Shown one piece after another: positions 54,600-64,000 of a stretch of 64,000 nt of DNA. The notes under the pieces were generated by a model. It did not search any database and had not been told where the DNA came from. It worked only from the letters and a program-made list of their open reading frames with translations. A program made the translations under genes and the position numbers. Source of the stretch: Diphasiastrum complanatum (lineage: Eukaryota; Streptophyta; Lycopodiopsida; Lycopodiales; Lycopodiaceae); assembly GCA_029204225.1 (NCBI GenBank), contig CM055097.1, positions 7,087,676 to 7,151,675 of the forward strand. The letters are read 5' to 3'. Positions within the stretch are counted from its first letter, which is position 1; each line of letters starts with the position of its first letter.

Positions 54600-54990
54600 G
54601 TTAAGCCATGTCATTTCGGACTAGGCCAGTAATGTAATTAACAACTTTGTGAGGGTCCAGACACTCTTATTGAAACGATGGAGCTGTGCATGGTGATCGA
54701 TAGCTTTTTGTGCAAGAATAGGAGTCAAATGCATTTGCATGGTCTTTGGGGATCCTAGAGGGAATATTCCTATGCTTTTGGGGTCTATGTCCTTGATAGG
54801 AACTTGCCCATCTCGTCATTCAGTTTTCTGTTTTCAATAGCCATGATCCTCTCCTCTCTTGCACTTAGTCACCGTGGCTCGGGGGTGAAGCGGTTAGGGA
54901 TTTGACTTTCCGTTTCTTGTTGGTTGGGTGGTTTGGCTCCACAAGTGTCCTTTTGGTTGCATGCGACAGGATCTTGAGAGATCTCCACTT
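54600..54990. repeat. Dispersed repeat, copy 1 (partner at 60360-60710)
   Basis: Shares CCAGACACTCT near its left end and TTGGTTGGG(T/C)GGTTTGGCTCC near its right end with 60360-60710, with weaker similarity between. It may be an LTR fragment of the neighbouring gypsy element. Confidence 0.55.
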
Positions 54991-54999
54991 GGCGATCGT

Positions 55000-55060
<61 letters not shown>
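55000..55060. repeat. (TA)n(GA)n compound microsatellite
   Basis: TA units to 55026, then GA units to 55060. Confidence 0.97.
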
Positions 55061-55062
<2 letters not shown>

Positions 55063-55224
55063 AAACTTTATTAATGTCTTTTCCATGCCAAAAGGCATTT
55101 AAGACTAAAGAAGTACATCCAAGTATGATAGAAGCTAGACAGACCAATGTCGTCAAAACAAACTTACTGTATAAAACACAAAAACAACCACTAAGAAGAG
55201 AGAGATAGTTGTAGTCCAAGATTA

Positions 55225-55860
55225 TATAGTACAAAGACCATTTTCATATTTAATTGGACAACTCTTCATTTTTCCAAACTCTGCTCTAACTCAATCGAAG
55301 CTACACTCTCAATATTAGCTTTTTGTTTGGTCTCAACAAAATGAATGTTACCATCTTTGTAGACCATGCATCTACTTCTATCCTTTGCTTTCTGAAGGGC
55401 CTTTTTGCGTTCCACAACTTGTACATAAGTAAGATCTTCATCTAGAAAGATCTTCGTATGATCTTTTAGTTTAGATCGGCGTCGTAGCACATCTCGCCTA
55501 GACTCTAGTGAAGTTAAGCGTATCTTGACAAGAGTATTAATATCCTTCTTGGTATGCCAATTGTGTCCAAACCTTTGCTATGGTGCTGGAGGTTTTCGTC
55601 CAAAAACTTTTTGGCTTCTCTAAGAGTCAGGGACATTGAGGGCCTTTTGCTCTCGCAACCGATTTTTAGTGAAAGTGGCGGAGATGAAAGAGACAAGGGC
55701 ACTAGATTTACCTGGACGTGTAAGGATGTCCACCCATGAAGTCTCCTTGTGGTGTTGTTTTTCACATTTTTGAATTGTTTGTGAGGGTAATCTTTTTTTA
55801 GCTTATGTGACCTCTTTCTTAACATATTCAATGGAAGATTCTAGTCGTTGAATATGTGAA
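55225..55860 (-). pseudogene. LINE-like ORF1 remnant (uncertain)
   Basis: Minus strand, frames joined by a shift near 55520 and broken by stops. From the N-terminus: a heptad-like helix (RLESSIEYVKKEVT), a basic stretch, HKETSWVDILTRPGKSS (the SWxxIL signature common before the RNA-binding part of LINE ORF1) and RRDVLRRRSKLKDHTKIFLD. Then comes EDLTYVQVVERKKALQKAKD with YKDGNIHFVE, resembling the ORF1 C-terminal pattern (DLT..Q..R..L......R..I..G.I). No endonuclease or RT is adjacent. It stands left of a copia remnant on the other strand. Assignment is by pattern only. Confidence 0.45.
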
Positions 55861-55929
55861 AGTAGCTACTGGACCAGTCTCTGTTGATAGGCAGTGTTGG
55901 GCACGATATGCAGCAACGTAGCAGCAGGG

Positions 55930-57460
55930 CCAACGATCTGCAGGGCCACATAACATAACCAGCTACTCACCTCAGTCCAATGGTGTAGTTGAGAGGAAGA
56001 ATCGGACACTCATCAAAAGTGCCAAGAGCATGCTGGCCCATGCCTCTCTTCCAAAGAATTTTTGGGCAGAAGCTGTTACTACAGCTGCCTATCTACAAAA
56101 TCGATCCATCACTAAGGCCCTGAATGGCAAAATACCTTATGAAGTGTGGACATGATTGAAGCCATCACTCAAGCATATTCGAGTGTTTGGATGCATTGCT
56201 TACTCTCATATCCCTAAAGATCTAAGAAAGAAGCTGGACGACACCAGCAGAAAGTCGATCTTCATAAGCTACTCCCCAGACCACAAGGCATACGAGCTCT
56301 ACAACCTGGACACTCAGAAATTTTCACCAATAGAGTGTCATTTTCGTGGAAGCCAAATTCTTCGACCACAAGGGAAAAGCTCCATCGACTTCCAATTCTA
56401 GAGTCGACAACTTCGAACTCGGGACTGATCACAAGCTCAACACCGACTCCAACAATGAGTCTGAACCTCGACAAGTCGAACCACATCAGAGGATCGAAGT
56501 TCAACCTAGAAGATTGAACCGATCCAGACAGTCTCCATCTCGATTTATGGATGATCTAGCCTGGTACTGTGTGTAGGAACCAACCGCTATTTCTGAGGCA
56601 ATGTCGACACCTGCTGCTGACCAGTGGAAAGCTGCAATGGACACTAAATTCGATTCTCTTATCGAAAATCAAACATGGATTGCTACTGAGCTGTCAAAAG
56701 ATTGAAACCCGATTCCATGCAAATGGATGTTCAAAGCGAAGTATGATGTTGAAGGAAGATTAAATCGATACAAGGCCAGACTTGTCACTAAACGCTTCTT
56801 TCAGATTCCAGATCTGGATTATTCGGAGACCTTCAGTCCTGTCAGTTAGTAATAGTAGCCATCTTGCAATGCGTCCCGTATTGCATGTGTTGTTTACTAG
56901 ATAAAGCAATGGTTGATGGTTTCAAAAGATCAATGCATTTTTAATCGAGAATGGTTTTATTCCAAATTCGGCAGACTCGAATGTTTACTTCAAGTCTGTT
57001 TCTACTTCCTTCATAATCATCACTCTTTATGTAGATGATGCGTTACTTTTTGGTAACAATCTAAATCTATTGAAGGATACAAAATGCATGCTAGCACAGG
57101 AGTACAAGATGACTGATATGGGTCCAATCCATTATTGTCTCGGAATCTAGATCTATCGAGATTGACCCAACAAACAGATTTTCATCAGACAACAACGATA
57201 TCTCACTAATGTGCTGGAAAAATACGGAATGACCAATTGTAAATCGAGCTACTTCCCGCTCGACCCTGGTCTGAAGTTGTCAAAGGAGCAATGTCCACAA
57301 ACCGAGGCAGAGAAGAAGGAAATGAAGCAGTATCCATTTCACTCCATTATCGGTTCATTAATGTATGCTATGCTCTGCACTTGACCCGACCTTGCATACT
57401 TGATTAGCTCTCTCAGCCAATTTCTATCGAATCCAGGGCCAGTCCATTGGAAAGAGAATC
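55930..57460 (+). pseudogene. Copia pol remnant F: integrase, RT and RNase H start
   Basis: Begins in the integrase core with SPQSNGVVERKNRTL (catalytic Glu present, near 55985), then FWAEAVTTAAYLQNRS and VFGCIAYSHIPKDLR (near 56190). Next is the pre-RT block (SPSRFMDDLAWYC; PAADQWKAAMDTKFDSL; CKWMFKAKYDVEGRLNRYKA near 56725). A deletion of the palm's first half follows, then NSADSNVYFK, TLYVDDALLFGNN (catalytic aspartates kept, near 57030), MGPIHYCLGI and RNase H-proximal SIIGSLMYAM, ending at about 57460. Many stops (56154, 56574, 56703, 57148) and frameshifts. It differs from elements A-D. No LTR was found, and the left part (integrase zinc domain, Gag) is absent. Confidence 0.88.
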
Positions 57461-57469
57461 CTTGCTCAA

Positions 57470-58867
57470 GAAAGGTAGAGGTTGAGGTCTAGATTATTTT
57501 CCACTAATCATGGCACAAAAGCTAAGGGAGGAAGGTTTTATAAAAGGGCCTTGCAATGAACTTCAGCTTCATAGTGATCCGCAAACAAGCACCATCACTC
57601 TCAAGAGTCTCAAAGGAAGCTGTTGGGCCTAGAGAAAATGATCGATGATGTGATGATAAAAAGAGAGGGCTTTTGACCATGATGGTTTTATACAACAACA
57701 AGAGTTTTATGTTCTCATGTTAAGACTTAGCCCATCTCTCATTGTCAAATCCTATTGATCTATGGAGGAAACATATGTTTGAAGACAATTCTTTGAGCAA
57801 GGCTACATAAAGGATTATGTGTCTAGGCTATTGTAGCAGATGTTTTGTTCATCAAATATGGTGTTCTCTAAAAGAATGTCATTTCTCCAGGCATGGGCTT
57901 GATGTTGAAGAAACATTTTGTTTCTAATGCCCAAGCCTTGCTAGCTTTCAATTCTGAATCTTTGACAAAAAGCGACACGACACGACGCGATTCCTCTCGA
58001 ATCTCGGCAATTGCCTTTTCGAGGGTCATGGTAGGATCCTTTGCGAGCAGGGTTCTGGTTGTCTGGAAAGATCTAGGCAAGGCTCTCTACAGCAACAAAG
58101 AAAAGACAAATAAACAATTTAAGCCTAAGAGGGAGTCAAATCAAAGGTAGGATCGTAATCAGCAAGTAGAAGGGACCAGCAAAGGCAAATGGAAGAACAA
58201 AGGGAGGTCGAAACAACAAAGTGGAGACAAGACTAGACTCCACGCTCGTCGAACTACCAACGATTGGCTCGACTTGTTTCTCTTCGGTTCGTCCTCTCCT
58301 TTCAGGGTGTCTTCAACATTTGGTAGCAGGGACGAACGTCGAACATTTTGCCTTCGATTTGTCAAACATGAGGTTGAGGTTGCTCATTGCTGCAAGCATA
58401 CAAAACGAAAAAAGCAACCAACTTGAAAGAGAAGCTTCTAGGGGTAGCTATGAGGCATTGCATTAGGTACAAGGTTTGAAAGCGAGTATTAAGGATATTG
58501 TTTCTCATGCTTGTGATGAAATCAACCGCCTTTCGAATGGAGATGACAATGAGGATGTATTTGAGGACAATGGTTTTGATAATGAAGTGATACAAGGACT
58601 TACTATGGACACACCACTCGGATCGAAGCACGAATACGAGATAGGTTGGTAAAAGCTATGTTCATGCCATGACATAACTTCCATACTGGACACAACAGTT
58701 CTGATTCATCACTGGAGATTGAAGACTAGAATAGATGTGTAATTTCTTTTTTGTACACAATTTGTGTTCGATTTTTGTTGTTTGTGTTTTGTAGAATAGT
58801 TTGTTTTGTTTGTGTGTTCTAATAAAACCTGCTTGTTGTTTGTGTAGGTGGAAAATAATGATACATT

Positions 58868-58932
<65 letters not shown>

Positions 58933-59214
58933 TCTATTGTGTTAGAGAAAATGTGTTTTAGAGCTTCTCATTGGTCCATGTTTGCCCTAAACTATATTTG
59001 AAGCGCAGTTGAAGTGGAATTTTTTTTAGAGAGAACATGTGATTTTAGAAACTTCTAGAAAGAGAAGTTTCTAGAGAGAGATAAAGAGATGTTATAAAGT
59101 CGAGTGATGGCAAGAGAGAGAAAGAGAGGAGCACCATCAACAGAGAAAGAAAGAGAGGAGCACGAAACACAATTCTTCTTACTTAAGCAAGACCAAACCC
59201 TTTGAAATCTTTAT
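57470..59214. other. Non-coding or unrecognised DNA
   Basis: No recognised gene. A plus-strand open stretch at about 58467-58653 (KASIKDIVSHACDEINRLSN and an Asp/Glu-rich tail) could be the end of an old gene or transposase but matches nothing I know. A GA microsatellite is at 58871-58930. Confidence 0.4.
58871..58930. repeat. (GA)n microsatellite, 60 bp
   Basis: Uninterrupted GA units. Confidence 0.98.
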
Positions 59215-60250
59215 TCATAAACCAACAAAATAAAACATAGCTGAAAAGCATATAGTACTTGAAAAACACCATAAACCTATTTCAAGACATCCAGCTGGTA
59301 CTTGCCACCATCCCACCACACAAAACCGCGCAGTTAGCACAATGAGGAAAATAGATAAGCATAAAAAAGGCAAGTCTCTTCTTTTGTCATACTTACAAAG
59401 TTGTAGGGAATCATTTCTTGGGTGAAAGGAAATAGTAATATTCAAGAAGTTTATCGTATTATTGTCAGTGTCTCCTTCATCAATAACAAGGTACTTTGGA
59501 GGATAGATCCAGAAAGGGTTATCTGACGTCCTCGATTGCGTTTTATCTAGGAAGTTCCTGATACAGGGGTTGTTGATAAAGCAAATATCATCAATATATC
59601 TGAACGAAAACTTGAAGTCATTCATAAATTTTATTTGCTTCAGTCTTGCTAGCCTTTTGATAAACCGCATTTCAAAATACGAGAGGTACCAATTACACCA
59701 TAATGGTGAGCACAAAAAACCCATATATTCCTTGGATTTGTCTTCAAGTGTGATTACCAAGTTTGACTATGCATTTATCTATCAACATGGAATTCCATGT
59801 ACATATCGTCTCCATGTCAATAGTATTCCATTCTTCCGAAGTTTTCTTATTCCAAGATCATTTGAAATCTTTGACTCTCGACATCCACTTGTAACCAAAG
59901 CATTTTACCCTTAGTAAAATTGAAGGCAAGATTGATCAGTTTTTTCATAACTTGTTTTAGACCATTAGGTTCGTCCAGGGGTATATGTTTGTAACATTTG
60001 GAGATATTTGTGGCTTTTACACTGTATATATCCTTGGGTATATTGAGATAGAAGTCAACTGAAGAATCACATTGCCAAAGTGAAGTTGTATCCCCAATTA
60101 TGTAGCTCTTGTATGTTTTTGCCTTAAGGCCTGCTTCTTCCATAATGAAAGGATGCAGCATACCAAGGGAGGATCCTGTCAGGAATTTAGCAAGTCTAGA
60201 GAAATAACATTTGTATGCATTTGCGATCCATCTAAAAGAGTTTTTATGAG

Positions 60251-60789
60251 CTTTGAAAGTGACTTATCTCACTAGCCTTTTGGTTTCTTGCACTGACTAC
60301 GCTTCTACTGTTGCTCGCTACCATGGACTCCTCCAAGATTTAATTCCATGTTGAGGCCTGTTTGTGACTAATTACCTTGAGAGGACCCAGACACTCTAAT
60401 TTAGACATATGGAGTGCATGTCTGTGTGACGGATATAGGCAGGAGGACGCATGAAGAGATGTGATATATTTATAGTTAACCTGCATGGGGGTTGCATGGT
60501 TTCATGCACATGACTCTACTCTTTATATAATGAGGTAGGGATTCTCTCGTCGACATATTGGGTTTAGGTTACCAGTTTCTCTCTTCTCCCTTGCTTCACA
60601 TGGCATGGTTTGGGGGCTAGATCCAGTTTTGATCTAGGATTGGTTGGGCGGTTTGGCTCCATAGTCTCTCTTGTTGTGTTCTCCTATCCTCATCTTAGGG
60701 GCAATCCTTTAGGGTTAACCATTGTCATTCATTATTGGCCGCAATCTTTTTATGTGGAGATACAATACTCCCTTGAATTTATTTCTTAC
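60251..60789 (-). other. Frame-compatible intron (or inserted repeat) in the PLE
   Basis: Minus strand: exon ...TTGAAAG, then GTAAG at 60789 and TTTCAAAG at 60251, then CTCAT. Removing 539 bases joins phase 1 exactly, so that Lys-Ala-His-Lys reads through. Within it lies the repeat shared with 54600-54990. Either a true intron or a repeat inserted with splice-like ends. Confidence 0.6.
60360..60710. repeat. Dispersed repeat, copy 2 (partner at 54600-54990)
   Basis: Shares CCAGACACTCT and TTGGTTGGGCGGTTTGGCTCC with the left copy. It contains a TATATAATGAGG box near 60515. It lies inside the PLE intron. Confidence 0.55.
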
Positions 60790-62095
60790 CTTTCAAGAAA
60801 TCTATAGCGACATCTCTACATATATCAACATGTTTTATGACATAATCTGCATCCATTATTGCGTAAATAGGTAGAAGTTTTATAAGTTTGATCAAACCAT
60901 CGTGCAATTCATCAGTAATACTATAGATATTTGTATGTTGTAAAGTAATATGATTAAGACCTTTTTCTATAGATTGTTTTAGGTACTTACCTCTTATTAT
61001 ATTGCACTCCGTTGTTAGCACACGATCAAATTTTTCAGAAATGAAAGTTTTGAAAGGTTTTAAAGCAGTACAGGAGCATAGAGGTAGATTTTCGATTTCG
61101 AAATCGCAAAAGACATCAAACATAAAATACCATTTAGTTTTGATGGTAGGCATGTATGACCAAGCAAACACAATATCATAAAAGAACTCCTGTATAAAGC
61201 CAAAAATCTGTAGTAAAATACGAGCGTAAAAATGCTTCATATGAATGGTCTCAAACATCCTATTATAGTAACGTAAATGTAAAAAGATCTTTCTCTTGTC
61301 ATTGCGCTTGTTGAACTGAAGTCGATCCACTGTATTCTTAGTGATTTCTCTCCTATCCAAAACTTCATCATCCTGCAAATCAGTCAATCTTTGTAAAAGT
61401 TCAGTCTTTTAACCAGCAAGTCTTCTTTCGTACCACTGCCCTGTCCTTCCTTTCCTTTGTATCATGTAATTTTTTTTTTTTTCCATATTTTGTCCAGAAA
61501 CAACCGAACTCGGATTGTTTAGGTTAAAAGTACCGGTCCTTTTATTTGAGTTTTGGAAAAATTTATCTCGAAGAGTAGAAAGGCTTGGTCTTTTGAGGAG
61601 GCGTTCAATTTCTCTAATGTTTTCGGCATCTCCCAGATTGGCAAGAAGTTTGGCTGAGGGGTTTGCAGCAAGCTCTATAGATGCATCAATCATGTATTGG
61701 AATATAAAGAGGAAGGTGAGGTGTGACTTGACAACATCCCTAGCAGGCTTGTGCAGCCAAAGAAAGAAGGCATTCATCTGATTTTGGAAAGATGCACCAG
61801 GAAAGAATTTACTTAGATTGTTCATCATGAACCAAACGGCATGATAGAATCAGCCAATGGAGGAATTGTTTTTGCATTTGTCACCACATTTGCATTTGAA
61901 GAATGGTCTTTTGCAGTTCCATATTCTGGCTTGATGCATGTTCATTCTACTAAAACCAGTGTGAAAATGTCCACGTACCTGAGCCCAGGTTTGCTCAGAA
62001 GGGCATCAAGAGGGTTCGAAATTGTTCATGCGAATAATGTTGTCGAAGGCAATGGGTGTCTCAAGAGTGGGATTCTTATTTACTTTTTCCAGATG

Positions 62096-62454
62096 TAGGT
62101 AAGATAGGAACATTTTCCTATTTTTTATCATCGTCTTACCACCATTCGTCTATATATACTACTATTTGTGTAGATACAATCATTTCATCGTAAAGTAGTC
62201 ACCCATATACCATTTTGCAACACTAACTTGAATAGTTGTCGTGAGAGAATCTTGTGAGGAAGTCATGGTTGTAAGAGACGTTTCCTTCGAAGAATGGTAA
62301 TCAACAAGTTCGAGTCCATTTATTGCCATAGATTTACAACAATGATAGAATCAAAAGTAATGAAAAAAAGCACATATTTAGATTTGGAACGAAACCGCTT
62401 CTTAAACTAGCTAAAAAAGCATAGTATCGTATGGATGTCCTGTCCTAACTATGA
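62096..62454. other. Spacer between the PLE and the tandem array
   Basis: No coding sequence recognised. Its left part may still belong to the PLE 5' region. Confidence 0.4.
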
Positions 62455-63265
62455 CAACAATTTTTCATATAGCTCATATGGGAAAGGATCTACTTGTAAG
62501 CGAGTGTTGTGTTCTTCGACATGAATGATAGCATGTTTTTTAATGTGAAATAGAATATGTCTAATATCAAAAAACCAAGAGAATGGCTTATTAAATCCAT
62601 TTTGAAAGTGCAAATCAATCCGATTGAGAGTGCAAAGCAATCCAACAATGCATAGGCAATGGCATAAAAACAAAGCAACTCATTAAAAATCAATCACACA
62701 ATACCTTCAGAGAAAATCACAACGTGGAACTACCGCCTCACAAGTAGAAAGTTCATTGAGGAAGTGATTGTTGTGTTCATTGATAGGAATGACGATCTGT
62801 TGTTGAATGTCAAATGAAGTCTGTCGAATAACAAAAAAACAAGAGAATGGCTTCCTAAATCCAATTTGAAGTGCATAGTAAACCAATTGAAAGCTCAAAG
62901 CAATCCAACAATGTGGCGAAAAACCAAAAGCAACAGACAAAAAAAGTCATTCACACAATACCTTGATAGAGAATTACACCGTGGACGTGCCGCTTCACGG
63001 GTAGGAAGTTCACCGAAGAAGCGATTGTTGTGTTCTTTGACAAGAATGATAGCATGTTCTTGGATGTAAAACGAATATGTCTGATATTAAAAAACAAGAA
63101 AATGTCTTCCTAAAGTCAATTGTAAGTGGAAAGTAATTTGATTGAAAGTACAATGGCAGAAAAACGAAAGAAGTGTGTTAAAAACTTGAGCACGCACTAC
63201 CTGTTGAGACAATTTGAGTGTGGAGTTGTTGCCTCATGAGTGGAAAAATCACTGAGGGATGGGTG
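62455..63265 (-). repeat. ~240-256-bp tandem array of exon-like units (3 copies plus a partial)
   Basis: Units end (plus strand) at CACACAATACCTT near 62705, CACACAATACCTT near 62964 and GCACTACCTG near 63200. On the minus strand each has a short peptide-like block before an AG|GTATTG or AG|GTAGTG donor. Examples: VKEHNNRFFGELPTREAARP in one unit and INEHNNHFLNELSTCEAVVP in another; HVEEHNTRLQVDPFPYELYE in the third lacks the donor. Upstream of each is a T-rich acceptor-like tract. The pattern looks like a duplicated exon with its intron. The gene is not recognised; one unit has a stop just before its donor. Confidence 0.6.
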
Positions 63266-64000
63266 CATCGTGGAACTCCACAAACTAGAAATATGAGAAA
63301 TGTACATTTCCGTACCAATGTTGTGAGCTTTATGTATATGTTGGAGCAGCGTGTAGGAACCTGATAGGTAGTGCGAAGAGCAATTTCTGCCTTATAGAGG
63401 GTGCCCGATTGACCACTCCCAAACTCTACGCATTTTTGGTTGGTGGAATGCTAATGTCAAGGAGCAGGTTATCGACCGATTGATTGCATTGATAATGGGG
63501 AGCACACATCCTGCTATGAACTAGAGCAAAGTGTCTAAACCGTCCCCTTCTTCTCTAGCATGGGGAGCGGTTCTAATTGGAGTGAGTGTTGCACTTACCC
63601 CCCATCTTTGTGTGAAAGCAGCCTGAGTTGCCATATATGCATCTTGGTTTTCAAGGGAGGCTTGAACTTGGGACCAAAGAAACTTTGAATACGTAACCAA
63701 CCCTTTGCATATTGAGTTGCCATATATGGCTAAGGAGTGCCTAAGATGAATCTTTATGATGTTGGTTTCAAAATGTGTGAGTAAACACATAAAACACGTA
63801 GCAAGATGAAGAAGCTGAGTTGGAAAGCAAAATTTTTGAAAGTGGAGGCACGTGACTTGATCGTACTTGCACTAATTTTTCTTTCTTAAGCCCGTCGCCC
63901 TCCATCCACGTCGGACAGAGCTCCGTGACAGCCACTCACATCTCGCCACGTGTCCTTGACGCCAACCTCCCGCCGGCACCCTTTTCCAGTCTTTCGAAAT
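63266..64000. other. No gene recognised; right edge of window
   Basis: The minus frame 63521-63790 has no known motif. The last ~120 bases (63890-64000) turn GC-richer (CCGTCGCCCTCC, CCTCCCGCCGGCACCC), as expected near a promoter or first exon, so a gene may begin just beyond the edge. Confidence 0.4.

Larger units (their letters stand above)
59215..62095 (-). pseudogene. Penelope-like retroelement (PLE) reverse transcriptase
   Basis: Minus strand. One frame runs from about 62095 to the splice donor at 60789, with in-frame stops near 62035 and 61852 and at 61409. It contains a Cys-rich segment (NCKRPFFKCKCGDKC) and then KFDRVLTTECNIIRGKYLKQ with SIEKGLNHI, the PLE N-terminal RT pattern. After a 539-bp intron the frame continues with AHKNSFRWIANAYKCYFS (PLE HK...RWI motif), then NISKCYKHIPL, where the first catalytic position appears to be Asn instead of Asp. 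A frameshift near 59850 precedes CSPLWCNWYLSYFEMRFI (motif B) and FKFSFRYIDDICFINNP (motif C, YxDD). The end is NNTINFLNITISF and YDKRRDLPF, the thumb pattern of PLEs. No GIY-YIG endonuclease was recognised at either end. PLE RTs copy RNA at DNA nicks or telomere ends. Clearly decayed. Confidence 0.8.

Noticed and set aside
62455-63265. CRISPR-like or bacterial repeat array
   Set aside because: Units are ~250 bp, diverged, without short identical repeats and spacers, and the DNA is plant nuclear.

Overview
The window is nuclear DNA of a land plant, most likely a vascular plant with a large, repeat-rich genome. Three kinds of evidence support this: spliced host genes of plant families (a GDSL esterase/lipase and a SICKLE-like protein), many Ty1/copia elements primed by the plant initiator-Met tRNA site TGGTATCAGAGC, and a spliced CACTA (TNP2-type) transposase. 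A Penelope-like retroelement on the minus strand at 59.2-62.1 kb is notable, because such elements are reported from only a few plant groups, conifers among them. A gymnosperm or fern is therefore plausible, but the species cannot be fixed from this sequence.

Layout. 0-1.6 kb: 3' half of a copia element ending in a 262-bp LTR. 1.6-6.7 kb: AT-rich intergenic DNA, diverged GGGCCCCACA repeats, a minus-strand primer-binding site and a zinc-knuckle ORF. 6.4-13.1 kb: a minus-strand copia (element A) nested in a second copia (element E). 13.3-15.6 kb: a plus-strand relative of A (element B), cut off by a segment rich in TATCCACG palindromes. That segment, a TNPA/Transposase_24-like gene and a second palindrome cluster look like a degraded CACTA element (15.6-18.4 kb). 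20.2-33.3 kb: a large CACTA transposase locus with a SET-domain ORF inside it. It is split by two younger copia insertions, C (20.3-26.3 kb, RT region replaced by foreign DNA) and D (28.8-30.6 kb, an internally deleted derivative with perfect 5-bp target duplications). 33.3-34.3 kb: remnants of a minus-strand copia.

Host genes. A complete four-exon GDSL esterase/lipase lies on the minus strand at 35.2-38.1 kb (385 codons, all splice phases agree). A SICKLE-like gene lies on the plus strand at 48.1-49.3(-49.8) kb. A broken GDSL fragment lies at 51.6-52.0 kb. Between them sit two near-identical LTR-plus-leader segments (40.35-41.65 and 43.15-44.44 kb), a copia pol fragment (44.5-45.1 kb) and AT-rich DNA with microsatellites.

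Right end. An inverted Ty3/gypsy remnant (52.9-54.3 kb), a LINE-like ORF1 remnant (55.2-55.9 kb), a copia pol remnant (55.9-57.5 kb), the Penelope-like element with a frame-compatible intron, and a ~250-bp tandem array whose units look like duplicated exons (62.45-63.27 kb).

The host genes do not form a pathway. Most of the window records layered transposon insertion and decay. The most unusual components are the SET-domain ORF inside the CACTA locus, the plant Penelope-like element with an intron, and copia C with its RT replaced.
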